This document shows, piece by piece, positions 43,078 to 51,309 of a stretch of DNA of 64,000 nucleotides; position 1 is the stretch's first letter; each line of letters begins with the position of its first letter. The translations under genes were made by a program, and so were the position numbers. Source of the stretch: Lactiplantibacillus pentosus. GTDB lineage: Bacteria > Bacillota > Bacilli > Lactobacillales > Lactobacillaceae. The notes beneath the pieces are model-generated. The model was not told the origin of the DNA. It did no database searches and saw nothing but the letters and a program-made list of their open reading frames with translations. Location of the stretch: NCBI RefSeq assembly GCF_003641185.1, contig NZ_CP032757.1, positions 3,224,001-3,288,000 on the forward strand. Reading direction: 5' to 3'.

Positions 43078-44202
43078 ATGACAACCACAACAACCACTTT
43101 AACCGCACCATTCCGTTTTGACGTCGTCGGCAGTTTATTACGCCCCGCTAGCTTAAAAAAAGCCCACGAACAATTAGCCGCTGGTGAAATCACTGCTGAA
43201 CAAGAACTCGAAATTCAACATGCCGAAATCAAACGGATTGTTGACGAACAAGTCAAACTAGGCCTCAAAGCTGTCACTGACGGTGAATTTTCTCGTAGCT
43301 GGTGGCACTTGGACTTTCTCTGGGGCCTAACCGGTGTCGGCAAATATGACTACCACCAAAGCTACAAGTTCAAGGGCGACCATACCCGTACGGACAACGC
43401 TGAGCTCATCGGCAAAGTCGCCTACAATCCTGACCACCCCTTCTTCGATGCCTTTTCATACTTGCAATCAATCGTCCCAGAAGGCGTCTTGGCCAAACAA
43501 ACGATTCCGTCACCCACGATGCTTTTCCGTGACAACCGCAGTGATAACTGGTCCAAATTCTATGACAGCTGGGACGCGTACTTAACGGATCTCGCCCAAG
43601 CTTACCATGAAACGATTCAGCATTTTTATGACCTGGGCTGTCGCTACATCCAACTCGACGATACGACTTGGGCCTTCCTAATTAGCAAGCTCAACGACCC
43701 AGATGCCGATCACACTACCTATACTAAGTGGGCAAACGACGCCGTCACCGTAATCAATGCGGCCCTAGCTGACTTACCGGCTGATTTGACCGTCACGACG
43801 CACATCTGCCGGGGCAACTTCAAGTCCACCTATCTGTTCTCAGGTAGCTATGACGTCGTTGCACCCTACTTAGGTCAACTCAATTACGACGGCCTATTCT
43901 TGGAATACGACAATGAACGGGCCGGGGGCTTCGAAGTTCTGGACCAGATTTGGAATCACGATGCTCACAAACGGCTTGTCTTAGGGCTCGTCACTTCCAA
44001 ATTCCCAGAGCTTGAAAAGACCGCCGATATTAAAGCCCGCCTCCAAGAGGCAACGACTAAGGTGCCCCTAAGTAACCTGGCGTTATCAACACAGTGTGGC
44101 TTTGCCTCAACTGAAGAAGGCAACCAACTGACTGAAGCACAACAATGGGCCAAACTCGCCTTAGTCATCGGGACGGCCAAGGAAGTCTGGTCAATCGACT
44201 AA
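43078..44202 (+). CDS. Cobalamin-independent methionine synthase family protein (YxjG/YxjH-like)
   Basis: Protein of 374 residues corresponding to the C-terminal catalytic barrel of MetE. The zinc/homocysteine ligands are visible: His242 and Cys244 in THICRGN, probably Glu277 in LEYDNE, and Cys340 in STQCGFAS. The N-terminal half of full MetE is absent, as in YxjG/YxjH, which methylate homocysteine with an unsettled methyl donor. A methionine T-box precedes it. AAGGAG lies 11 bases before the ATG at 43078. Confidence 0.88.
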   Translation: MTTTTTTLTAPFRFDVVGSLLRPASLKKAHEQLAAGEITAEQELEIQHAEIKRIVDEQVKLGLKAVTDGEFSRSWWHLDFLWGLTGVGKYDYHQSYKFKGDHTRTDNAELIGKVAYNPDHPFFDAFSYLQSIVPEGVLAKQTIPSPTMLFRDNRSDNWSKFYDSWDAYLTDLAQAYHETIQHFYDLGCRYIQLDDTTWAFLISKLNDPDADHTTYTKWANDAVTVINAALADLPADLTVTTHICRGNFKSTYLFSGSYDVVAPYLGQLNYDGLFLEYDNERAGGFEVLDQIWNHDAHKRLVLGLVTSKFPELEKTADIKARLQEATTKVPLSNLALSTQCGFASTEEGNQLTEAQQWAKLALVIGTAKEVWSID

Positions 44203-44288
44203 GTGTTGCGTTCAGCCCGAGCAATCAAGGTTCTCCGTCATATGCAGTCGATGGGAGCCTTATGCAGTGCCTAAAACTGAATCATTTT

Positions 44289-44351
44289 AAAAGACCGAGT
44301 ATCAGTCGCTTACTTTAACACACAAAGCAAGCCCGATACTCGGTCTTTTTT
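44289..44351. terminator. Bidirectional terminator
   Basis: AAAAGACCGAGTATC pairs with GATACTCGGTCTTTT, then more T. It separates the methionine gene from the converging SMR genes. Confidence 0.88.
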
Positions 44352-44356
44352 AATTT

Positions 44357-44740
44357 TTATCGATTATAACGAGCCCGCCACCGCGCTGTCCGCGATGTTG
44401 TTGGGGCCGTTTGAGGGGCCTTGAGTGGTTTGTTCAACAAAACGACCCCCATAATAATTGCCATAAATCCGAGCGTCTTCAAGCCGGTCAAGACTTCCCC
44501 AAACGCCCAAATACCAATGAGACCCGTGACGGCTGTACCAACCCCGGCCCAAATGGCATAACCAATACTGAGCGGAATCTTGCGTAGCGCCAACGAAAAG
44601 CTAAAAATCGCTAACCCGTACAGCAACATGCCTAGAATCCCAACCAAGGGGTGCTTAAATCCAGCCGATAACTTCAACAAGCTGGTCCCCACAATTTCAA
44701 CGCCAATTGCAATAACTAATTGAATCCATGCACGCATCAT
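44357..44740 (-). CDS. SMR-family multidrug/guanidinium efflux subunit
   Basis: Membrane protein of 127 residues with four transmembrane helices, of the small multidrug resistance family. The essential glutamate in helix 1 is in AIGVEIVGTSLLKLS, and the YAIWAGVGTAVTGLIG motif marks helices 3-4. The basic tail (TSRTARWRARYNR) is longer than usual. ATG at 44740 after GGGGG. It follows the second SMR gene by 16 bp; such pairs usually form an obligate heterodimer (EbrAB, YkkCD type). Confidence 0.85.
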   Translation of the reverse strand: MMRAWIQLVIAIGVEIVGTSLLKLSAGFKHPLVGILGMLLYGLAIFSFSLALRKIPLSIGYAIWAGVGTAVTGLIGIWAFGEVLTGLKTLGFMAIIMGVVLLNKPLKAPQTAPTTSRTARWRARYNR

Positions 44741-44756
44741 CAATTCCCCCTTGTAT

Positions 44757-45065
44757 TTAAATGTTCAGTAAAATCGCTCCAATCACGATCGCAAGTAAGC
44801 CGCTTAAACGCGACAAACTCAACCGTTCCCGGTAGACCACGACCGCTAACACAACGGTCGCAAACGTCCCCAGACCGGCCCACATGGCATACGTCACCCC
44901 TAACGGCAGGCGTTGCATTGCAAGCGTCACGAGGACTAACGAACTAAAATACCCAACTAAAACCATTAACGTGGGTATCAAGTTCCGAAAACCGTTTGCG
45001 CGCTTTAAGAAAAAGCTCCCGAAAACTTCCATTAAAATGCCACCAAATAATAACCCGTATGCCAT
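44757..45065 (-). CDS. SMR-family efflux subunit, first of pair
   Basis: Four-helix SMR protein of 102 residues. Helix 1 carries the proton-coupling glutamate in LMEVFGSFFLKRANGF, and YAMWAGLGTFATVVLAVVVYRE is the conserved helix 3-4 stretch (shown in part elsewhere). The ATG at 45065 follows GAGGTG by six bases. First gene of a two-gene SMR operon. Substrates (quaternary ammonium compounds, guanidinium) cannot be distinguished. Confidence 0.85.
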   Translation of the reverse strand: MAYGLLFGGILMEVFGSFFLKRANGFRNLIPTLMVLVGYFSSLVLVTLAMQRLPLGVTYAMWAGLGTFATVVLAVVVYRERLSLSRLSGLLAIVIGAILLNI

Positions 45066-45358
45066 CTTTATCACCTCACTAAAAATTTCGCTGTCCTTCC
45101 ATTCTACGGAAATTTATTTCAAAACGCAATCAAAAGGAACGCCTGGCTGATTACATTTTGATGACAAATTGAATGTGCGCCTCTACCGCTAGCTTATCTC
45201 ATCTTGTTATTAACAAACCAACTGACCGATAAGGGCGCCTGATTTGGTGGTGAACGCAAAAAAGCCATTCGATTAGGAATGACTTTTGTTAAAGAACTTG
45301 TCTAATGTGGTTCGTATTTTCTGTAATCTAGGCAGAAATTACTGATTTTAGCCTCGCT

Positions 45359-45405
45359 AAAAAAAAGCCCTAACCGCATCCCCAAAAGATGCCGGTTAGG
45401 GCTTT
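45359..45405 (-). terminator. Terminator of the hemolysin III gene
   Basis: On the minus strand AAAAGCCCTAACCGG pairs with CGGTTAGGGCTTTT, with CATC/GATG inside, ending in a run of eight T. Confidence 0.9.
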
Positions 45406-45440
45406 TCATCCGTAAGTCGGCCGACCACGAACCTGATTGA

Positions 45441-46079
45441 CTAAATATAAAAGTAAATCGAGAAAAACATCAGCGTCGTGCCAATCATGACAAATAGATG
45501 CCAGATGACGTGAAGGTATTTAATGTGTGGAAAGCTATACAGTAACGCCCCCAAGGTAAACGCAACGCCCCCGGCAACGAGCAACCAGAAGCCAGTCACG
45601 CCTAGGTGCATCCACAACTGGCGACCACCAGCGAGGCACATCCAGCCCATCAACACGTAAATCACAGTTTCGATTTTTTTCAACCGTCCCGGCCAGATGG
45701 CATTGACGGTAATCCCCGCAATGGCGAGCACCCAAATCGTTATTAGAATCGTCCACCCGAGCCAACCTTTGATCGCCAGCAAGCTATAAGGCGTATAGGT
45801 CCCCGCAATCAGGATATAAACGCCGCTGTGGTCGAAGATCCGAAAGACCTCTCGCGCCCGCGTGAAATACAAGCTGTGAAACAACGTCGAACAGGTATAC
45901 AGCACGAACAGTGAGCACCCGTAGATGATAAACGCGGTCCATTCCAGGGATTGACCATCCGTGTAGGCTTTAAGCATCAGAAAAACAAACGCCACGATAC
46001 TTAAAATAATCCCCACACCATGGGTCACTGAGTTCAAGACCTCGTTAGTTATTTGATACTGCCGCGCCGACTGTGCCAT
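45441..46079 (-). CDS. Hemolysin III family membrane protein (PAQR)
   Basis: Membrane protein of 212 residues with seven hydrophobic helices. The PAQR metal-site motifs are visible: NSVTHGVG near the N-terminus, STLFHSLYF, FDHSGVYILIAGTYTP and the C-terminal HVIWHLFV. Bacterial members were named after a hemolysin-like activity but are probably hydrolases; the role here is unknown. ATG at 46079 with GAGGTG six bases before. Confidence 0.88.
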   Translation of the reverse strand: MAQSARQYQITNEVLNSVTHGVGIILSIVAFVFLMLKAYTDGQSLEWTAFIIYGCSLFVLYTCSTLFHSLYFTRAREVFRIFDHSGVYILIAGTYTPYSLLAIKGWLGWTILITIWVLAIAGITVNAIWPGRLKKIETVIYVLMGWMCLAGGRQLWMHLGVTGFWLLVAGGVAFTLGALLYSFPHIKYLHVIWHLFVMIGTTLMFFSIYFYI

Positions 46080-46199
46080 GTTGATCACCTCATATTTATT
46101 GTTGACACTAGCATACCATCACATCGTGTAAATATCAATACATCTAGTCTACTAAACTAGGTAATCTGAATTTATTTTCATAAGCACTTTGAATATTGC

Positions 46200-46547
46200 T
46201 TATTCGTCCGCCGCTTCCTCTGCGTGTGCCGCAACTTGCTGAAAAATTCGGATAATGTGTTTATCGGCTAGTTGGTAATGGACATTGCGCCCGCTGCGAG
46301 TCCCCACAACTAACTTCAATTGTTTGAGGACCGTTAATTGGTGAGACACATTCGACTGTGTCAGCGTGAGCCCAGTTGCCAGCTCACCGACACTTAGCTT
46401 CGAAACCGCTAGTGCGTAAAGAATTCTGGCGCGAGTCGGGTCGCCTAACGCCTTAAAGATTGCGGTAATTCGGTTTAATTCATCAGTCGGTGGAATCAGT
46501 TCATTCAGCCGACTGACGATCGCATCATGTTGCATTTCATTTTCCAT
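46200..46547 (-). CDS. ArsR/SmtB family metal-sensing repressor (zinc type)
   Basis: Winged-helix repressor of 115 residues. The recognition region is ELATGLTLTQSNVSHQLTVLKQ. The C-terminal helix carries DKH..., ten residues, then HAEE: the spacing DxH-x10-HxxE is that of the alpha-5 zinc site of SmtB/CzrA. There is no CxC-type alpha-3 site, so zinc/cobalt is more likely than cadmium, lead or arsenic. ATG at 46547 follows GGAG. It is divergent from a CDF exporter with a palindromic operator between them. Confidence 0.85.
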   Translation of the reverse strand: MENEMQHDAIVSRLNELIPPTDELNRITAIFKALGDPTRARILYALAVSKLSVGELATGLTLTQSNVSHQLTVLKQLKLVVGTRSGRNVHYQLADKHIIRIFQQVAAHAEEAADE

Positions 46548-46600
46548 CATAAAACTCCAATTTCTGATTGAGTTGGGCATGTAAGCGTGTTACAATACAC

Positions 46601-46628
46601 ATGAACAGACATTCATATGTCCGTTCAT
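46601..46628. promoter_or_regulatory. ArsR/SmtB operator
   Basis: ATGAACAGACAT (46601-46612) and ATGTCCGTTCAT (46617-46628) form a 12-2-12-type inverted repeat with one mismatch, close to the ATGAACA-n-TGTTCAT operator class of SmtB/CzrA regulators. It lies between the sensor and the exporter genes and can control both. Confidence 0.8.
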
Positions 46629-46686
46629 TCATATCTAAATTATAGCGATTAACCGCATTAAATCAACTGAGAAGTAGGTGATTCAT

Positions 46687-47574
46687 ATGACCCATAGTCA
46701 TCAGATCCAACAACAAACCAGTGCTTTCAAATTAGGGGTCGCCCTCAATTCCGCCTTCATCATTTTGGAGGCCGGTTACGGTTTTGCGAGCGGATCATTG
46801 GCACTGGTCGCAGACGCCGGGCATAATTTGAGCGATGTCTTAGGACTCCTCATTTCATGGCTCGCACTGTGGCTAGGTCAGAAAAGCGCAAATGACAAGT
46901 ATACGTACGGTTACAAGAGTTCGTCGATTCTAGCGGCCCTCTTTAACGCCGTCTTCTTACTCGTCGCAATCGGGGCCATTTCGATCGAGGCCATTCAGCG
47001 TTTGAGCAATCCGGGGCCGGTTGCGGAGTGGGACGTCATCATCGTCGCAGCGGTCGGCGTCTTCATCAATGGCTTCACCGCCCTCCTCTTCATGAAGGGG
47101 CAAAAACACGATTTGAATATCAAGGGCGCCTTCCTCCACATGGCCGCAGACGCCGGTGTCTCCGTGGGCGTGGTCATTGCTGGCTTCATCATTTTACAAA
47201 CGGGCTGGTTCTGGCTTGATCCAGTCGTTTCCTTACTGATTGCGATCGTGATTCTCGTTGGGACCTGGGGGCTGTTACGGGACGCGATGAATTACTCCCT
47301 AGAAGCCGTCCCCAATAACGTTGACCGCCAAGCAATCGCCGATTATTTGACGAGCCAACCCACGGTCAACCAGATTCACGATTTACACATCTGGGGCATG
47401 AGCACGACGGAAACGGCCATGACCGTACACCTCTGCCGGTCAACTTTGGCCGACAATAACGCGTTTTTGGAACAACTCAACAAGGACCTCAGCGCTCAAT
47501 TCCCGTTGACCCACATCACGATTCAGATTGAACTGGGAAAGGTGGACTATGAAACCACTGATAGTTCGATTTAA
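46687..47574 (+). CDS. czcD: CDF family zinc/cadmium exporter
   Basis: Cation diffusion facilitator of 295 residues with six transmembrane helices and a C-terminal cytosolic domain. The transport-site residues are in VADAGHNLSDVLGL (helix 2, HxxxD) and LHMAADAGVSVG (helix 5, HxxxD), the His/Asp pattern of Zn/Cd exporters. A His-containing N-terminus (MTHSHQ) precedes. ATG at 46687 with AGGTG six bases before. Expected to be derepressed by zinc through the neighbouring ArsR protein. Confidence 0.9.
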   Translation: MTHSHQIQQQTSAFKLGVALNSAFIILEAGYGFASGSLALVADAGHNLSDVLGLLISWLALWLGQKSANDKYTYGYKSSSILAALFNAVFLLVAIGAISIEAIQRLSNPGPVAEWDVIIVAAVGVFINGFTALLFMKGQKHDLNIKGAFLHMAADAGVSVGVVIAGFIILQTGWFWLDPVVSLLIAIVILVGTWGLLRDAMNYSLEAVPNNVDRQAIADYLTSQPTVNQIHDLHIWGMSTTETAMTVHLCRSTLADNNAFLEQLNKDLSAQFPLTHITIQIELGKVDYETTDSSI

Positions 47575-47595
47575 GACATTATATAACGATTTTGC

Positions 47596-47628
47596 AACGA
47601 TACCGCAACATTAACGGTATCGTTTTGT
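47596..47628 (+). terminator. Rho-independent terminator
   Basis: AACGATACCG pairs with CGGTATCGTT, then TTTTG. It ends the exporter transcript. Confidence 0.85.
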
Positions 47629-47767
47629 GTTTGTCACTCTTTCACGCAACGTTCGTACGTTAAATTAATACATTAACGCACATTCAAGCACAAAATGCAG
47701 CTGCCATTATATAATTTAACTATTATTTACAAATCGGGGATAACGACGCAACTGGGAGGGGACCGCA

Positions 47768-47932
47768 ATGAGCACACTGAATCGAAGTATCGGAATCATT
47801 ATCATATTGATTTTATTATGCCAATGGGTACTGGGCTATCAATTACCCGCTGCCATGACGTTCTTCTTAGGCGCTTGGCTACTTGGCTTGATAACGATGT
47901 GGTTCTTACCAGATACGTTAGCGACACGGTAA
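47768..47932 (+). CDS. Small membrane protein, 54 aa
   Basis: Function not recognised. GGGAGGGG lies six bases before the ATG at 47768. The product starts MSTLNRSIGI and has two hydrophobic helices (about 9-24 and 28-47) around QLPAA, ending LPDTLATR. A bidirectional terminator follows. The ribosome site and the hydrophobic pattern make it more credible than the longer overlapping frame. Confidence 0.65.
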   Translation: MSTLNRSIGIIIILILLCQWVLGYQLPAAMTFFLGAWLLGLITMWFLPDTLATR

Positions 47933-47972
47933 CTAGCGAACGACAAGCATTTTTAATTTAATTCAATCAAAC

Positions 47973-48025
47973 GAAAACAGATCTCAAAAGCGGCAGATTT
48001 TGTCCACTTTTGAGGCCTGTTTTCG
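47973..48025. terminator. Bidirectional terminator
   Basis: GAAAACAGATCTCAAAAG pairs with CTTTTGAGGCCTGTTTTC around a 16-base loop; it separates two convergent small genes. Confidence 0.8.
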
Positions 48026-48053
48026 TTTTCCGTAATTAACTACCACAGCTGCA

Positions 48054-48359
48054 CTACTTTGAACGATTATGTTGCGTGACTTGTTTAGACTGGTTCTGCT
48101 TACGCCGATGCCACCAGCTATAACCATAGCCTAACACTAACACTCCTGCTGGCAGGTCCACCGTAACGAGCTGATGGGGTGGCTGAATCATGCGATTGGT
48201 AACCACCACGGTAACAATGATTACGATGATCATAATCAGCCCACTATACTTGTTCAGCCCCCGAACAAAGGCACTCGCCGGAAACCAGAGCTGAACCCCA
48301 ATCAACGTGACGAGGATAACGATACAAATTGCAATCATGAGTGGTGATTTCAATAGCAT
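48054..48359 (-). CDS. Hypothetical membrane protein, 101 aa
   Basis: Function not recognised. Three hydrophobic segments (about 5-25, 38-55 and 68-82), then a basic cytosolic tail (HRRKQNQSKQ). The ATG at 48359 follows GGGAGGAG by five bases; a longer frame from 48389 has no site. No recognised domain. Confidence 0.65.
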   Translation of the reverse strand: MLLKSPLMIAICIVILVTLIGVQLWFPASAFVRGLNKYSGLIMIIVIIVTVVVTNRMIQPPHQLVTVDLPAGVLVLGYGYSWWHRRKQNQSKQVTQHNRSK

Positions 48360-48490
48360 GTCGAACTCCTCCCTTCTTATAGTAATCATAATTTATCAAA
48401 TTAATTATCGCCATTAATCAAACCCCGATTAGGCCATCATCACACTGATTTTGCATATCTGAGTGTTAGTAATCATTTTATACATACACG

Positions 48491-49560
48491 CGTTATGCTA
48501 GTTATTCTTTAGCATTAAAGCTGATTAAATCATGCCAGGTTGGATTCCTGTTCGTCAGTCGATGCGCGCCCTAGTCCGACTTCCGGGGCCGGCTGACAAC
48601 GCTGGAACAGGGCGGACATCGATTTGAACTCACGCAGAAACCCACTGCGCAATTTCAAATACGAGTCTTCTTCTAGCCCGGGGACCCCACCCGGACAAGA
48701 AGAATTTCGCCCTTGAGCATTGTCAGCCAGCCCCTACAGTCGGGAACCCGCTCGAATGGCAGATGAACGGCCACCTATCTGGGTACAATTGACCATTGAA
48801 TATAGGTGAGTGGACTTTCAGGCAGACCTTTTGAATTGGTATCGTTGATGCTTTACGACATTTGAGTACTGAGAAGATTGCCCAAATATGATTCACTATA
48901 TTTAACAGACACTAGTCTTGAATTCATTCGATACAATTACTTTCATTTAGAGTGAAAGATTTTGCCATATCAGTCAACTAGCGAAAATTCAGATAAGTTC
49001 AGTGAAGCTGCTGATTCGAAAAGTTAAAACATGGATAAAAGATTTTAGCTATCGTTAGAACCAGTCTGACAGTCGAATGTCAAAATAACCTTGTATCCAG
49101 GAACCAACGATTGATTCAACAAAAAGTTGGGTCCACACAGGTCCGCCTTTCGAATAGGATCCCGGCTGGAAGGTATTCTGGGCAAGGCCCAGTGCTTCTC
49201 AGAGTGTGAGGTTCAGACGGGTTGGGACTGAGGATTAGCCTAGCTAGAGCGTTAAGCGGTGCATTTCCGCTTGGCGTTCTGGCGTAGCTAACCGGAAGTT
49301 CCAGTCTGACCAGAACACGTTTCATCCATATCGCAGGCAACGTGAAAGACCAGTATTTAAGACGTGGGTTGTCGGCTTAAATCTGTGTCCACCACGTCAC
49401 GGCCATTGCCCAGAATGCCTGGAAGTCGGCGTAGGACGAGCCTATCACTGAATGTTTACGGTAACTCGCACTATTTCCAGCGCCCCTCAGCTGGTAGCTC
49501 TTGAACTTAGAAATGGCATGATTTAATCAGGATTCATGACAAATTGACTAGCACAATGCA
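48491..49560 (+). repeat. Full-length copy of the TIR-bounded non-coding element (1.07 kb)
   Basis: The left end CGTTATGCTAGTTATTC..GATTAAATCATGCC and the right end GGCATGATTTAATC..GACTAGCACAATGCA form a terminal inverted repeat of about 45 bp. The body contains the GTCAG..CTGAC hairpin (about 48555-48597), the TTCTTCTAGCCCGGG/CCCGGACAAGAAGAA hairpin, an A+T-rich centre, and an inner inverted pair around GGAAGGTATTCTGGGC / GCCCAGAATGCCTGG. No conserved open frame and no transposase. It carries a foreign stretch at 49195-49341. No target duplication is visible. Confidence 0.85.
49195..49341. repeat. Extra 147-bp segment nested in the 48.5-kb element
   Basis: The copies at 18122 and 54941 have about 36 similar bases here. 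This copy has 147 unrelated bases with their own inverted structure (GCGTTAAGCGG..CCGCTTGGCG, and GGTTCAGACGGG opposite CCAGTCTGACCAG). Both flanks rejoin the common sequence exactly (at CAGTG and GTGAAAGACCAG), suggesting insertion/replacement of a smaller element. Confidence 0.55.
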
Positions 49561-49577
49561 ACTACTTAACTGCCAAT

Positions 49578-49601
49578 AAAAAAGGCCAGCATCCGCCAGC
49601 C
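49578..49601 (-). terminator. Terminator of the folate operon
   Basis: On the minus strand GGCTGGC pairs with GCTGGCC (two G-T pairs), then T6. It lies 10 bp past the last gene. Confidence 0.7.
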
Positions 49602-49610
49602 TAATGCTTA

Positions 49611-50144
49611 CTAATTCAATTTAATCAATCCCGCCGCCAGTAAAAACATGTGTGTGACGACTGGTCCGACGAAGGTAAAGCCGTGCCGATGTAAATCCTT
49701 GGCGACCCGGGTCCCGAGGGGTGAACGTGTTGGCAATCCTTCATCGTCATCCGGCGCCGGCATCATGAACGGCGTGTCATCGACAAATGCCCACAGATAG
49801 GTGCTAAAGTGACCATACTCCGCCTGCAATCGCTGAATCGCCCGCGCATCTTGAATGATGGCGCGTAATTTGCACCCATTGTGCATCACTTTAGGGGTGC
49901 GCATCAAGCGTTCAAAGTCCGGTTCATCCATGGCCGCGACCGCATCTATCCGTAGTCCGGCCATCTGTTGCCGCAGAATCGGTAACTGACTCGCGGCCAC
50001 CTGCCAACTGAGGCCGACTTGCAGAATACCGACGACTAATAGCTCAAATAAGACGTGATCATCGTGAGTCGGTGTTGCAAAATAGGCATCGTAATCTCGA
50101 ACGCCATTGACTGTAACCTCATCAAAGTCGTCTGGACTAATCAT
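49611..50144 (-). CDS. DNA-3-methyladenine glycosylase I-like protein, divergent
   Basis: Protein of 177 residues with the Tag fold pattern: LFELLVVGILQVGLSW, then MHNGCKLRAIIQDARAI, YGHFSTYLWAFV and HGFTFVGPVVTHMFLLAAGL (in parts). In E. coli Tag the first motif is LEGFQAGLSW, whose Glu38 contacts the base; here no Glu is present. The Cys/His zinc snap at both ends of Tag is also absent. The ATG at 50144 overlaps the folP stop by eight bases, so it is translationally coupled as the last gene of the folate operon. Activity on methyladenine is doubtful. Confidence 0.65.
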   Translation of the reverse strand: MISPDDFDEVTVNGVRDYDAYFATPTHDDHVLFELLVVGILQVGLSWQVAASQLPILRQQMAGLRIDAVAAMDEPDFERLMRTPKVMHNGCKLRAIIQDARAIQRLQAEYGHFSTYLWAFVDDTPFMMPAPDDDEGLPTRSPLGTRVAKDLHRHGFTFVGPVVTHMFLLAAGLIKLN

Positions 50145-51285
50145 GGTTAGCGAGCCAGTAGCCGTTCTCAATGCGCCCGAGTAGCGTAATCAATTGCTTG
50201 GTCTCAGCAACATCGTGCACCCGAATGATGCGACCGCCCTTGAGCATCATGGCGGCTTCGGTGACCAAGGTCATTGGCAACCGGTCTTCCTTCTTCAGTC
50301 CAAGCAACAGACCCAGGTAACCTTTACGCGAGATTGCGACCATCATTGGACGCCGTAAGTAATTAAATTCGTCAATATTGCGCATCATCACGTAGTCTTG
50401 TTCGCCATGTGCGACTTGGGAATAGCCGATGCCTTGGTCTAAGGCAATCCGTTCAATATCAATCCCGTGACTCGTCAGCGCAGCGAGGTTCTGTTCAAAG
50501 AAATGCCGCATACTGCTCGTCAAATCAGTGTATTCCTGTTCGCGACTACTATGCATCGTTAGTAATCCGACCTGACTATCCGCCATCAACTTCAGCTTCC
50601 GCGGATCATCCGTGAAGGCGTTGACGTCATTGATAATGCTGACACCTTCCGCCAAAACGGCTTCCATCACGTCATATTTATAAGTATCGACTGCTAAAAC
50701 GGCTTCTGGGAACCGCGCTTTGATTGCCCGAATATACGGTAACGTTCGTTCCAATTCAACTTCCGGCGTCACTTCGGTAAAGCCTGGCCGCGTCGTTTGA
50801 CCATTGACTTCGATGACGTCTGCGCCTGCTTGCAGCATCGCGTCGACGTGGTTCAACACATCGTCCTTGGTCTTGTACTGTCCGCCATCGAAGAAAGAAT
50901 CGGGCGTGATGTTCATGATGCCGTAGATCATCGGCTTCTTCGTTAAGTTAAACCGGTGTTCGCCAGCCTGCCAGAACACGTCGTATTGCTTCATGATTTG
51001 GGTCAATTGGATCTGAACGGTCGCTTGGTCCGTGAAGACGGTCGACCATCGTTGGGCCAAACGCCGGCCTGCAGATTGATTCAGCAGCACCGTCAGCTGT
51101 TCGGGACTCGCCTGAACCACACCATCTAATTGCTGACAGAGTTGGGTCAAGCCTTGCTGCTGTTCACGATTATAACCACTAAAACGTAAAACTAATTGTT
51201 GGTGCCGTTGAACCTGAGCATTCAACGCCTGACTCGCAAAATCCGTTGCTTGTGCTAATGAACTGGTGATATCTTGTACTAACAT
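50137..51285 (-). CDS. folP: Dihydropteroate synthase
   Basis: Joins 6-hydroxymethyl-dihydropterin pyrophosphate to p-aminobenzoate. 382 residues, about 110 more than usual because of an N-terminal extension. The barrel begins at GIMNITPDSFFDGGQY; then VNGQTTRPGF, AVDTYKYDVMEAVL, INDVNAF and the C-terminal SRKGYLG and IRVHDV follow the family. The second motif is normally GGESTRPG; here Asn and Gln replace the second Gly and Glu. ATG at 51285. Fifth enzyme gene of the folate cluster, coupled to the Tag-like gene. Confidence 0.9.
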   Translation of the reverse strand: MLVQDITSSLAQATDFASQALNAQVQRHQQLVLRFSGYNREQQQGLTQLCQQLDGVVQASPEQLTVLLNQSAGRRLAQRWSTVFTDQATVQIQLTQIMKQYDVFWQAGEHRFNLTKKPMIYGIMNITPDSFFDGGQYKTKDDVLNHVDAMLQAGADVIEVNGQTTRPGFTEVTPEVELERTLPYIRAIKARFPEAVLAVDTYKYDVMEAVLAEGVSIINDVNAFTDDPRKLKLMADSQVGLLTMHSSREQEYTDLTSSMRHFFEQNLAALTSHGIDIERIALDQGIGYSQVAHGEQDYVMMRNIDEFNYLRRPMMVAISRKGYLGLLLGLKKEDRLPMTLVTEAAMMLKGGRIIRVHDVAETKQLITLLGRIENGYWLANHD

Positions 51286-51309
51286 CTACTCCACCGATCC
51301 TTTCAATTT

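Noticed and set aside
45249..45290. Second terminator after the hemolysin III gene
   Set aside because: A short stem (AAAAGTCATTC with GAATGGCTTTT) exists, but a stronger terminator lies before it and no gene ends there; left unlisted as a feature.
48480..49575. Target-site duplications flanking the repeat elements
   Set aside because: Flanks of the copies with both ends were compared by eye and no convincing short direct repeat was found; exact ends are uncertain.
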